Source: Chloroflexota bacterium
GTDB lineage: Bacteria; Chloroflexota; Dormibacteria; CF-121
Length of the DNA stretch: 35,939 nt
Assembly (NCBI GenBank): GCA_005882045.1
Contig: VBHO01000015.1
Location: 2,050 to 37,988 of the forward strand
Direction of reading: 5' to 3'
Both the position numbers and the translations under genes were made by a program. Under the pieces are notes generated by a model. The model worked only from the letters and a program-made list of their open reading frames with translations. It searched no databases and had not been told where the DNA came from. Shown piece after piece: positions 15,911 to 24,003 of the stretch; position 1 is the stretch's first letter, and every line of letters begins with the position of its first letter.

Positions 15911-17026
15911 ATGAAGGTCACTGTCACCGCCGGAAGCCTCGGTCAGGGGTTGCAGGTCGTTTCTCGCGCGGTCTCGTCGCGCACCACGTTGCCGATTCTC
16001 AACAACATCCTGCTGCAAACCACCGACACCGGCTTGCAGCTGACGGCGACCAACCTCGAGATCGGGATTCGCCAGGTCATCCCCGCCGAGGTTGCGGAAG
16101 AGGGCGGGATCACCGTTCCGGCGCGACTGCTGACCGACTTTGTGACCTCCCACCCGGACGAGCCGCTCTCCATAACGCTGGACAAAAAAACCCAGTCTCT
16201 GGCGCTGAAGAGCAACCGGTTCGATGCCAGCATTCGGGGGATCGACCCGGCCGACTTCCCGCCCGTGCCCTCGGGCCTCGAAGGTCGCAAGGTCAAAGTG
16301 GATCCGGCGGAGCTCAAGGATGCGATCGAGCAGACCGTGATCGCCGCCTCCAGCGATGAGGGACGGCCGGTCCTCACCGGCGTATATGTCCACCTGAACG
16401 GCGGCAAGGCGACCTTCGCCGCGACCGACGGCCATCGGCTGGCGGTCAAAACCATGGCGGTCCAGGCCGATCCGGGCGAAGGCGACACCATCGTGATCCC
16501 GGCGCGAGCACTCAGCGAGCTCAGCCGTATCCTGAAGGGCGGTGAGGACGGCATCGAAGTGACGGTTGGCGCGCAGAAGAACCAGGTCTTCTTCAAAACT
16601 CGGGACGTCGAACTGATGAGCCGGCTGATCGAAGGCACCTACCCCAACTACCAGCAGGTCATTCCTGCGCAAAGCACGACCACCATCACGGCCAAGACCG
16701 CGGATCTGCTCTTCACGACCAAGATGGTCTCGCTCTTCTCGAAAGACGCCGCCAACGTCATCAAATTCAAGGCGGAGGGCGGGAAGTTGACCCTGACCGC
16801 CAATACCAGCGAGGTTGGTCAGAACATCGCGGAGGTCGAGGCCAAGATCGAGGGCCAGGATCTCCAGGTCGCCTTCAATTCGAAGTATCTCCTCGATGTG
16901 CTGGCCATCATTGGCAGTGAGGAGGTGCAGCTCGGCTTCACCGGTCCCCTCAATCCCGGTTTGATCAAGCCGGTGGGAAAGGACAACTATCTCTACATCA
17001 TCATGCCGGTTAGAGTGGCGATGTAA
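15911..17026 (+). CDS. dnaN: DNA polymerase III beta subunit (sliding clamp)
   Basis: The beta clamp encircles DNA and tethers polymerase III and repair proteins. The 371-residue protein starts MKVTVTAGSLGQGLQVVSRA and contains SRTTLPILNNILL (22-35), VYVHLNGGKATFAATDGHRL near 160-180 and the C-terminus NYLYIIMPVRVAM. The last block is the normal clamp ending that forms part of the partner-binding pocket. The ATG has AAGGAG five bases upstream. The length is normal and the frame intact; recF follows 18 bases later. Confidence 0.98.
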   Translation: MKVTVTAGSLGQGLQVVSRAVSSRTTLPILNNILLQTTDTGLQLTATNLEIGIRQVIPAEVAEEGGITVPARLLTDFVTSHPDEPLSITLDKKTQSLALKSNRFDASIRGIDPADFPPVPSGLEGRKVKVDPAELKDAIEQTVIAASSDEGRPVLTGVYVHLNGGKATFAATDGHRLAVKTMAVQADPGEGDTIVIPARALSELSRILKGGEDGIEVTVGAQKNQVFFKTRDVELMSRLIEGTYPNYQQVIPAQSTTTITAKTADLLFTTKMVSLFSKDAANVIKFKAEGGKLTLTANTSEVGQNIAEVEAKIEGQDLQVAFNSKYLLDVLAIIGSEEVQLGFTGPLNPGLIKPVGKDNYLYIIMPVRVAM

Positions 17027-17044
17027 TCGGTCGCCCAAAACGGC

Positions 17045-18172
17045 GTGTTCCTGGCTAACGTCTCACTCTTCGATTTTCGAAACTATGCGGAGCTCGAGCT
17101 GGCGCTGGAACGTTCGGCCACTATCTTTTTTGGTGGCAACGCACAGGGCAAGACCAACCTCCTGGAGGCGGTCGCGCTCACAGCCCTGACCCGTTCCCCC
17201 CGGACCCAGCAGGCCGGCGAGCTGGTGCGCTTTGGTCAACCAACGGCGCGCGTGACCTGCGGCGTCCAGAGCGACGCTGGCCTCAAGGAGCTGGAGGTGC
17301 GGATCAGCGTCAGTCCGTCCACAACGTCACGAGCCTCCCGCCGGTTCACGCTCAACGGCATCCCCAAGCGTTCGACGGACATGATGGGCTCCTTGCGCGT
17401 CGTGCTCTTCTGGCCGGACGACCTCCAACTGGTCAAAGGACCGGGTGAGGGGCGGCGCCGCTTTCTCAATACGCTGGTCTCGCAGATCGATCCCGAGCAT
17501 GCCCGGCAACTGACCCGCTACGGCCACCTGCTGGAACAGCGCAACGCCTTGCTACGCGCGATCCGCGAGGGCCGGCAGCCGATGGAGGGGCTCGACTACT
17601 GGACCAACGCCCTGGCCGACTCCGGGGCGGCCATCATGGTCGAGCGTCAGCGCCGCCTGCTCGAGTTGCAACCAATTGCCGCCGCCTTCCACCGCGAGCT
17701 GAGCGACGATCGAGAGCGGCTCGACCTCCGGTACCGGCCCGCCGGCGTTCGGATCGGCGAGGCGCCCCAGGAGCTCGTCAGCGAGCAGCTCAAGGTAGCC
17801 ATGCGCGACGCGCGCGATGAAGAGATCGGGCGCGGACAGACAGCTGTCGGACCGCAGCGCGACGATATCGAGGTGTGGCTCGATGACCACGAGGCCCGGC
17901 TCTTCGCCAGCCAGGGGCAGCAGCGGAGTGCCGTGCTGAGCCTGAAGCTGGCCGAGCTGCACTATCTGGCAGAGGTCACCGGCGAGCAACCCGTGCTCTT
18001 GCTCGATGATGTGATGTCCGAGCTCGACCCGGCCCGACGCGAACGTCTGCTGGCGGCGCTGCAGCCCGGGCCGCAGGCACTGATAACGGCTGCCGACCTC
18101 AATGACCTTCCGAAAAGCATCCTGGAGCGCGCCGCGGTCTTCCGCGTCGATCAAGGAGCCATCCATGCGTAG
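17045..18172 (+). CDS. recF: DNA replication and repair protein RecF
   Basis: RecF is an SMC-like ATPase that loads RecA at gaps with RecO and RecR. The 375-residue product has the start VSLFDFRNYAELEL, Walker A GGNAQGKTN (30-38), the ABC-type signature ASQGQQRSAVLSLKLAEL near 298 and Walker B LLLDDVMSELD near 318-328. The start is GTG at 17045; there is no obvious Shine-Dalgarno sequence in the 18-base gap after dnaN, so coupling or a leaderless internal transcript is possible. The stop overlaps the next gene by eight bases. Confidence 0.97.
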   Translation: MFLANVSLFDFRNYAELELALERSATIFFGGNAQGKTNLLEAVALTALTRSPRTQQAGELVRFGQPTARVTCGVQSDAGLKELEVRISVSPSTTSRASRRFTLNGIPKRSTDMMGSLRVVLFWPDDLQLVKGPGEGRRRFLNTLVSQIDPEHARQLTRYGHLLEQRNALLRAIREGRQPMEGLDYWTNALADSGAAIMVERQRRLLELQPIAAAFHRELSDDRERLDLRYRPAGVRIGEAPQELVSEQLKVAMRDARDEEIGRGQTAVGPQRDDIEVWLDDHEARLFASQGQQRSAVLSLKLAELHYLAEVTGEQPVLLLDDVMSELDPARRERLLAALQPGPQALITAADLNDLPKSILERAAVFRVDQGAIHA

Positions 18173-18500
18173 CATCGGTGAGGCCCTGCCGCGCGCGCTC
18201 AAGTCGCTCGGTATCTCGCGCCGTACCCGGGAGGCACAGGCCCTCTGGTTGTGGCCGAAGGTGATCGGCGCGGACCTCGCTCGAGAAAGCCAGGCGCTCA
18301 AGCTGACCGGTGGCACGCTCCTGGTCACCGCCAGTAGTCCGGCGCTAGCACATCAACTTCATCTCGAGCGGACGATGTTGATCGAACGGCTGAACGAGGG
18401 AATCGGCGCACCCGCCGTGCGCGAGATCCGATTCCGGCAACAAGGGACCGGGGCTCCCGCGGGGTCCGGCAGAGGATCCGCGAGGCGGTTCGTCCGGTGA
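18165..18500 (+). CDS. dciA: DciA-like replication protein (DUF721)
   Basis: DciA is the ancestral loader or operator of the replicative helicase DnaB in bacteria that lack DnaC/DnaI. The 111-residue product has the DUF721 core: ALWLWPKVIGADLARESQAL near 25-45, then KLTGGTLLVTASSPALAHQL and LERTMLIERLN, with a flexible Gly/Arg tail. The ATG at 18165 has AAGGAG six bases upstream and overlaps the recF stop by eight bases. A longer frame back to 18102 lies inside recF. The gene after recF is a common site for dciA in several phyla. Its stop overlaps the following helicase start as GTGA. Confidence 0.85.
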   Translation: MRSIGEALPRALKSLGISRRTREAQALWLWPKVIGADLARESQALKLTGGTLLVTASSPALAHQLHLERTMLIERLNEGIGAPAVREIRFRQQGTGAPAGSGRGSARRFVR

Positions 18501-21292
18501 TCGCGACCGGCCCGGCGCTGACCGACGCCCAGCGGGCCGCGGTCGATCACACCCACGGGCCGTTGTTGATCGTCGCCGGAGCCGGCACTGGAAAAACCCG
18601 GGTGCTGGTCGAGCGCTACCGGCGGCTTCGGCAGGAAGGGATCCCCGCCGAGCGCATCCTGCTGCTGACCTTCACCGAAAAGGCTGCGCGCGAGGTGCTC
18701 GACCGGGTCGAGCAGGAAGACTATCTCCCGGCGGGCGAGCGATTCATTCTCACCTACCATGCCTTCGCCCAGCGGTTCCTACAGGAAGACGGCTGGCTGT
18801 GCGGCATCCCCAGGGCGTTTCGCATCGTCTCGGAAGTTCGCAAGTGGGAGCTCATGCGCGACGTCCTGCTGACGCAGCGCCCCGCACACCTCTTCCACGC
18901 GCAACGTCCGTTCGAACGGATCGGCGAGCTCCTCAAGCTGGTGGAGCGCGCTAAGCAGGAGCTGATCTCGCCGGCGGAATTCCGCGCCTGGGCCGAGGCC
19001 AACGCGGGGGTCGACGACCCGGTAGTGGGCGCCCAGCGCGAGGCGGCGCTCGTCTACACGGAATACCAGCAGCGGATGCTCGCCGAGGACCGCCTGGACT
19101 TCGATGACACCATTTATTTCAGCGTGCAACTACTGGCTGCGGAGCCATCGGTTGCCATGCGGCAGTCGCAGCGGTTTGCTCAGGTGATGGTCGACGAGTT
19201 CCAGGACACCAACTTCGCGCAGAGCCGGCTCCTCGAGCTGCTCGCCGGCGCCGACCGCAATCTCTGCGTCGTCGGCGACGACGACCAGAGCATCTACAAA
19301 TTCCGGGGCGCGTCGGTTGCCAACCTGGCCCGCTTTCGCGCCGTTTACCCCGACGCTACGGTGGTCCGGCTCGAGGAAAACTACCGGAGCCGCGGACCAA
19401 TTCTGCGTGCGGCTGCCCGGCTCATCCGCGAAGACCCCGACCGGCTGGAGAAGCGGCTCACGGCGACGCGGGGCGAGGGCACGCCGGTCAGCGTGCTGAC
19501 GGCCAACAGCGTAACCGATGAGGCCGATGCCGTCGCCGCATTCGTCAAGCGGGCGATCGAAGAGGGACGCCATCGGCCCAATGCCATCGCCGTCCTGCTG
19601 CGCGCCAACGCGCACCTGCACAATTTCGCCCGGGCGCTGCAGCGCAGCAGTGTCGCTTACCAGGTGAGCGGCGGCCGCGGTTTTTATCAGCAGCCCGAGA
19701 TCAAAGACTGCCTCGCGTATCTACGCGCCATCGATGGCCCAGATGACACCGTCTACCTGATGCGGCTGCTGAGCCTCCCACGGTACGCGGTCGATGCGGT
19801 GGAGGCGGGCCGCTGGGCGCGCCGGGCGAGAGACGATGGCCGGCGTTTCTTCGACATCCTTCAGGAGGCGGAGGATGACGGCGCCCGTCGAGTCTGCGCG
19901 GACCTGCGCCACTTCGCGGAGCAAGCGCTGCGGCTGGGGGTGGACGACCTCTTTTACGAGGTGATGGAACACACCCGCTATCTCGACCTGGAGCGGCTCC
20001 TGGGGCCGATCGAACGGCTGCAGGTCAGCGCCAACGTGCAAAAACTCGCCGAGCTGATCGCCGCCTACTGCGACGAGCACGCCGACCACCACCTGTCCGC
20101 GTATCTCAAACACCTCGATGCCACTGAAGCCGCGCACGCGGACGAAGAGATCGCGCCGTTGGACGAGACCGTTAACGCCGTCCACCTGATGACGGTGCAC
20201 CAGGCCAAGGGGTTGGAGTTCGGGCTCGTCATCGTTCCGCATCTGGTGGAGGGTCGCTTTCCCGCGAGCCGCCGTAGCGAGGGGCTGGCCCTGCCCGACG
20301 AGCTCTTGAAGGAGGACCTCCCGGCCGCCGAACTGCATCTTGCCGAAGAGCGCCGGCTCGCTTACGTTGCCATCACCCGGGCTCGAGAGGAACTCGTCGG
20401 CACGCTCGCCGGCCGCTATGAGGGCGTTAAGGATTGGCGGCCGTCCCGGTTCCTGACCCCGATCCGCGGTGCGGAGGCGCGCGAGCTGGCCGCGGGGTCG
20501 CTCCTCGTCCCCTCGGCCGGCGGGCTGATCGAAGTGGCCCGCCAGGTCGAGCTGCCGCTCAACGATGCCCCTCCGATCGCGGCACTCTCCTACACCCAGG
20601 TCGATACCTACCTGCGCTGCCCGCAGATGTACCAGTACCGGTTCGTTTTCCGCTTACCCACCCGCCCGAAGCCGCAGATGCAGTTCGGCCGCATTCTCCA
20701 CGAGGCACTCAAGGATGCGCTCGGCAGCATCGAGCGCGAGAAACCACTCACCTGGGCGATGGTGGACTCGGCGTACGTGGCGGCCTGGGCGAGGGAGCGG
20801 TTCTGCGCGCCGGAGCAGGCGCCGTCCTTGCAGGACCTCGGCCGCACCTACCTGCGCCGGGCGTTCGACGCCGGAGATCTGAGCAAGCCACTGCTGCTGG
20901 AGCAGCCGTTCAGCTTGCGCGTCGACGGGCTGCGGCTCACCGGTCGCATCGATCGCGTGGACCGCCATCGCGACGGCAGTTACGAGGTCATCGATTACAA
21001 GACGGGCTCTGCCAAGCGGGCCGCGGACCTCCAGCGTGACCTGCAGCTCGGCGTCTACGCGCTGGCTGCCCGCGAGGTTTTTCATTTCGACCCGCTCAGT
21101 CTTTCCTACTACTATCTCGAGACCAGCGAGCGGGTGACGGTCGACAAACCACAGGAACGGCTTGAGGACGACCGCCAGACCATCGTCAAGGTGGCGGAGG
21201 GTATCCGCGCCGAGCTCTTCCCCGCCAGGCCCGACCGGATGAAATGCTCCGGCTGCGACTTTCGTCTGCTCTGCCCCAGCGCGGCCGTCTAG
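18497..21292 (+). CDS. UvrD/PcrA-like helicase fused to a RecB-family Fe-S nuclease
   Basis: This 931-residue protein joins an SF1A helicase to a C-terminal PD-(D/E)XK nuclease, like the AdnAB/AddAB recombination enzymes that resect DNA ends. Helicase motifs are AGAGTGKTR (27-35), VMVDEFQDT (230-238), VVGDDDQSIYKFRGA (258-272), the later VHQAKGLEF, and RRLAYVAITRARE. The nuclease has FGRILHEAL, RIDRVDRHRDG and EVIDYKTGSAK (Asp833, Lys835). Cys708 and the cluster Cys917, Cys920 and Cys926 fit an AddB-type iron-sulfur staple. The GTG overlaps the dciA stop as GTGA. It is a single-chain helicase-nuclease by itself; a partner subunit could be elsewhere. It ends with no gap against the opposing glycosyltransferase. 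Confidence 0.93.
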   Translation: MIATGPALTDAQRAAVDHTHGPLLIVAGAGTGKTRVLVERYRRLRQEGIPAERILLLTFTEKAAREVLDRVEQEDYLPAGERFILTYHAFAQRFLQEDGWLCGIPRAFRIVSEVRKWELMRDVLLTQRPAHLFHAQRPFERIGELLKLVERAKQELISPAEFRAWAEANAGVDDPVVGAQREAALVYTEYQQRMLAEDRLDFDDTIYFSVQLLAAEPSVAMRQSQRFAQVMVDEFQDTNFAQSRLLELLAGADRNLCVVGDDDQSIYKFRGASVANLARFRAVYPDATVVRLEENYRSRGPILRAAARLIREDPDRLEKRLTATRGEGTPVSVLTANSVTDEADAVAAFVKRAIEEGRHRPNAIAVLLRANAHLHNFARALQRSSVAYQVSGGRGFYQQPEIKDCLAYLRAIDGPDDTVYLMRLLSLPRYAVDAVEAGRWARRARDDGRRFFDILQEAEDDGARRVCADLRHFAEQALRLGVDDLFYEVMEHTRYLDLERLLGPIERLQVSANVQKLAELIAAYCDEHADHHLSAYLKHLDATEAAHADEEIAPLDETVNAVHLMTVHQAKGLEFGLVIVPHLVEGRFPASRRSEGLALPDELLKEDLPAAELHLAEERRLAYVAITRAREELVGTLAGRYEGVKDWRPSRFLTPIRGAEARELAAGSLLVPSAGGLIEVARQVELPLNDAPPIAALSYTQVDTYLRCPQMYQYRFVFRLPTRPKPQMQFGRILHEALKDALGSIEREKPLTWAMVDSAYVAAWARERFCAPEQAPSLQDLGRTYLRRAFDAGDLSKPLLLEQPFSLRVDGLRLTGRIDRVDRHRDGSYEVIDYKTGSAKRAADLQRDLQLGVYALAAREVFHFDPLSLSYYYLETSERVTVDKPQERLEDDRQTIVKVAEGIRAELFPARPDRMKCSGCDFRLLCPSAAV

Positions 21293-22417
21293 TCAGACGC
21301 TGAGCTTCACCATCACGTCGGCAATCTGAAAGGCAGCCGCGGGGTCGGCCGCCGCGCGCGCCCGGCTCGCGTCGTCGAGCCGCTCCGACTCCAGTTTCGC
21401 AAACCAGGCGGTGACCGCCTCGACCAGGTCCTCGGGCCGCGGCACGAAGCGGCCGAGGTCGCGGCTCACCACCTCCTTCACGTTGCCTGCTTCCTGGCCG
21501 GGGAGATAGCCCGTCAACAACAGCGGGCAGCCGCAGGCCAGGCCTTCGGCGATCATCCCCGGGCCGGCGCGCGTTACCAGTAGGTCGGAGGCGAGCAAGA
21601 GCTCGGGCATGTTATCGACGAACCCGAAGACATGAACGCCGGCATGGTTGTCCTCGCGGATACGCTCCGCCAGGGCCTTGTTACGGCCGCAGACCGCCAG
21701 CACCTGGATGTCGAGCGGTGAGCGGGCGAGCGCCGCCGCGTATTTGCGCAGTGGCTCGGTGCCGTCACCGCCGCCGGCCAGGAGAACCGTGGGCGCGTGC
21801 GGCCGGAGCCGGAGCTTGAGGCGCATCGATCGCTTGTCGGTGAAGCCGCGGATGGCGTCCTGAAAGCGTGGGTGGATGGGGAGGCCGGCGGTGACCAGTC
21901 GATCGGCCGGCACGCCGCGGCGGCGGCACAGCTGATACGCCGCATCCGAAGGACAGATGATGCAGTCCGCCTCGAGGTCGGTCCATGCCTGGTGAAAGTC
22001 GACCCAGTCGGTGATGACGGTGACGCGCGGCACTCCATACGGAACCGTCTCGGCCGCGACGTGATTGAGCAGGGGATGAAAGCTCGCCACCAGCGCGGGA
22101 CGCGGTTCGAGGGCACCCGCGACCCGGCGCCGGACCCCTCGGCCGATGGCGTGCTGGAACAGACGGACGGTGGGCCGCATGTTGGTGACCCGGTAGGCGG
22201 CCCCCCACAGGAACGGGACCCGGCGGGTGACCGGTCCGTAGAGCGCGGTGAGCCGGCCGGCAATGACGCGCCGGTCTGCCATCGGGTCCTTACAGTCCAC
22301 CATGAACTGGTTGGGATAGCGCCGGCGGATGGCCTCGGCCACGGCCTCGGCGGCGGCGCGATGGCCGGCGCCCGTGTCCGAGAAAAGAAAGACGAAGCGC
22401 TTGGGGACGGACACCAA
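21293..22417 (-). CDS. MGDG-synthase-like glycosyltransferase (GT28 family)
   Basis: The 374-residue protein resembles diacylglycerol glycosyltransferases and MurG. The N-terminus FLFSDTGAGHRAAAEAVAEA matches the MGDG_synth domain, and the C-terminal half has VLLAGGGDGTEPLRKY near 211 and DLLVTRAGPGMIAEGLACGC near 279, the UDP-sugar-binding region. It probably adds a sugar to a membrane lipid on the cytoplasmic side. The start is TTG at 22417 or GTG at 22414; TAGGCT on the minus strand at 22423-22428 is five bases from the TTG. Its stop directly abuts the helicase stop. It is divergent from the GT4 glycosyltransferase, with an 11-base inverted repeat between them. Confidence 0.88.
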   Translation of the reverse strand: MVSVPKRFVFLFSDTGAGHRAAAEAVAEAIRRRYPNQFMVDCKDPMADRRVIAGRLTALYGPVTRRVPFLWGAAYRVTNMRPTVRLFQHAIGRGVRRRVAGALEPRPALVASFHPLLNHVAAETVPYGVPRVTVITDWVDFHQAWTDLEADCIICPSDAAYQLCRRRGVPADRLVTAGLPIHPRFQDAIRGFTDKRSMRLKLRLRPHAPTVLLAGGGDGTEPLRKYAAALARSPLDIQVLAVCGRNKALAERIREDNHAGVHVFGFVDNMPELLLASDLLVTRAGPGMIAEGLACGCPLLLTGYLPGQEAGNVKEVVSRDLGRFVPRPEDLVEAVTAWFAKLESERLDDASRARAAADPAAAFQIADVMVKLSV

Positions 22418-22427
22418 CCGAAAGCCT

Positions 22428-22527
22428 AGCGGCTAACGTGTCCTTTGATAGTTTGGGTTCATTCCAGGCTGGCTAAGAATCTAGGAACGGTAGTTCAGGG
22501 CGCCCTCATCGACCGCCGTTAGCCGCT
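22428..22527. repeat. 11-base inverted repeat bracketing the divergent glycosyltransferase promoters
   Basis: AGCGGCTAACG (22428-22438) recurs as its exact reverse complement CGTTAGCCGCT (22517-22527), with 78 bases between. The left copy starts 11 bases upstream of the minus-strand gene. A smaller hairpin, GCAGC-TTT-GCTGC, lies just outside at 22532-22544. The repeat could be a pair of operator sites or a long stem in RNA. Confidence 0.45.
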
Positions 22528-22618
22528 CGACGCAGCTTTGCTGCCCGTCTCATGCTGATTTGAAGTTGACCGGGCGGAGACGAAACGGCGACGATGAGGT
22601 GTCAGTCGGTTCGGATTT

Positions 22619-22625
22619 AAGGAGG
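22619..22625 (+). promoter_or_regulatory. Ribosome binding site that fixes a CTG start
   Basis: AAGGAGG, a perfect Shine-Dalgarno sequence, lies seven bases before the CTG at 22633. An in-frame TAA at 22618-22620 closes the frame just upstream, and the next normal start codon (TTG 22657) is 31 bases away, too far for this site. Confidence 0.7.
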
Positions 22626-22632
22626 CACGTCG

Positions 22633-23901
22633 CTGAAACCCCTCGCCATCGTCAGTTTGCACGCGTCGCCCGTCGCCTCCCTCGGGGCGGGCGAAAACGG
22701 CGGGATGAACGTCTACATCCGGGCGGTCTGCGAAGAGCTCAGCCGTCGCGGCATCCCGACCGAAGTCTTCACCCGCCGGACGAGCCCGGACGGGGGGGAC
22801 CGGGTCCGGCTGGCCGAGAAGAGCTGGGTCACGCGCCTTGCCGTTGGACCCCCGGACGACATCGATAAGGCGCGCCTCTTCGATCTGCTTCCCGACTTCA
22901 GCGAAGCCGTCTTGAGCGAGCAGCGTCGCCGCCGCGGCGGCTATAGCCTGATCCACAGCCACTACTGGCTCTCGGGGTGGGTAGCCAGCCGCCTGCGCGA
23001 CGAGTGGAACGTGCCCTGGTTCCACACCTTCCACACCCTGGCCCGCGTGAAAAACGAACGCGCCGCCGAAGGGGCGCTGGTGGAGCCGGAGCATCGGATC
23101 GCGGTCGAGCAGGCGATCGTCCGGCATTGCGACCGGTTGATCGCCTCGAGCACGCAGGAAGCCGATGACCTGGTTCGCCTCTATGGCGCCGCCCGGACCC
23201 GGCTCAGCGTCGTGGCCCCCGGCGTGGACCTGCAGGTCTTCAACGAACGGCCCACCGCGGCGCTTCGGAAGCGCCTCGGCCTGGGCGACGCCAAGGTCGT
23301 CGTCTTTGCGGGGCGCCTCGAGCGGCTCAAGGGCGCCGAAACTGTCATCCGCGCCATGGCGATTCTGGTGCGGGACGGAGCCCGGTCCGAACCTCCCGTG
23401 CTGCTGGTCATCGGCGACGACAGCCACAACGGTGCGAGCGAGAGCCGCTCGAGTGGTGGCGAGCGCGCCCGCCTCGAAGCGCTGGCAGCCTCCCTCGGCA
23501 TTGCCGGCCAGGTTCGTTTCATCGGTCCCGTCGATCAGCCGGCGCTGGCCGGCTACTTGAGCTTGGCCGCGGTCTGTGTCGTCCCCTCGTACAGCGAGTC
23601 CTTCGGCCTGGTCGCGCTCGAGGCGGCGGCCAGCGGGACGCCGGTGGTCGCGGCCCGAGTCGGTGGCCTCCCCACCATCGTCAAGGACGGCCTGACCGGC
23701 TTCACCCTCGTTTCCCACGATCCGGCGCAGTACGCGGAGCGGATCGGTCGGCTGCTCGCCGACGAGGAGCTGCGGGCCTGCTTCAGCCGCCGCAGCCATC
23801 TGGTGGCTACCCAGTTCACCTGGAAGGAAACGGTCGACCGGCTGGTGGCCGAGTACCGAGCCCACCGGCTCTCCGAGCTCCGTCCCGCGGTCGCCGGCTA
23901 A
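22633..23901 (+). CDS. GT4 family glycosyltransferase, MshA-like, CTG start
   Basis: The protein is a retaining GT-B glycosyltransferase. The N-terminus LAIVSLHASPVASLGAGENG continuing GGMNVYIRAV is very like MshA and sucrose-phosphate synthase enzymes. The C-terminal domain has VVFAGRLERLKGAETVIRAM and SYSESFGLVALEAAASGTPV, which holds the E-x7-E sugar-nucleotide motif. The acceptor is uncertain; MshA makes the mycothiol precursor, but no other mycothiol gene is here. The frame opens after TAA at 22618, and the family's first beta strand (KPLAIVSLH) is only included if translation starts at CTG 22633, seven bases after AAGGAGG. That gives 422 residues; a TTG at 22657 would cut the strand off. 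Confidence 0.9.
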   Translation: MKPLAIVSLHASPVASLGAGENGGMNVYIRAVCEELSRRGIPTEVFTRRTSPDGGDRVRLAEKSWVTRLAVGPPDDIDKARLFDLLPDFSEAVLSEQRRRRGGYSLIHSHYWLSGWVASRLRDEWNVPWFHTFHTLARVKNERAAEGALVEPEHRIAVEQAIVRHCDRLIASSTQEADDLVRLYGAARTRLSVVAPGVDLQVFNERPTAALRKRLGLGDAKVVVFAGRLERLKGAETVIRAMAILVRDGARSEPPVLLVIGDDSHNGASESRSSGGERARLEALAASLGIAGQVRFIGPVDQPALAGYLSLAAVCVVPSYSESFGLVALEAAASGTPVVAARVGGLPTIVKDGLTGFTLVSHDPAQYAERIGRLLADEELRACFSRRSHLVATQFTWKETVDRLVAEYRAHRLSELRPAVAG

Positions 23902-23923
23902 ACAGCCTCTTAGGCGGCGACGG

Positions 23924-23952
23924 TTGACATCGGCGCCAATCTTTGATTGAAT
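23924..23952 (+). promoter_or_regulatory. Promoter of the tetR-MMPL operon
   Basis: TTGACA (23924-23929), a perfect -35, is followed after 17 bases by TTGAAT (23947-23952). The -10 lies inside the palindrome 23942-23980, so a bound repressor would block polymerase. Confidence 0.65.
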
Positions 23953-23980
23953 GACCAAACAATTTGGTTGCCCAATCAAA
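23942..23980. promoter_or_regulatory. Palindromic operator, probably bound by the adjacent TetR protein
   Basis: This 39-base dyad has outer arms TTTGATTG and CAATCAAA and inner arms ACCAAA and TTTGGT around a central CAA. Fourteen of 18 arm positions pair. Its AT-rich sequence stands out from the GC-rich surroundings and it overlaps the promoter, as expected for autoregulation by a TetR repressor; the long dyad could hold two dimers. Confidence 0.7.
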
Positions 23981-24003
23981 CTCGGCCGTGGAGAGGTAGC
24001 TGA

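Noticed and set aside
15869-17038. 389-codon open frame antisense to dnaN, and a similar one (7165-8070) antisense to parA
   Set aside because: Both lie opposite highly conserved proteins and have no motif of their own.
22485-22620. tRNA-like pieces (GGTAGTTCAG and GGTTCGGATTT)
   Set aside because: The D-arm-like and T-arm-like pieces are about 125 bases apart and no acceptor or anticodon stem can be formed.
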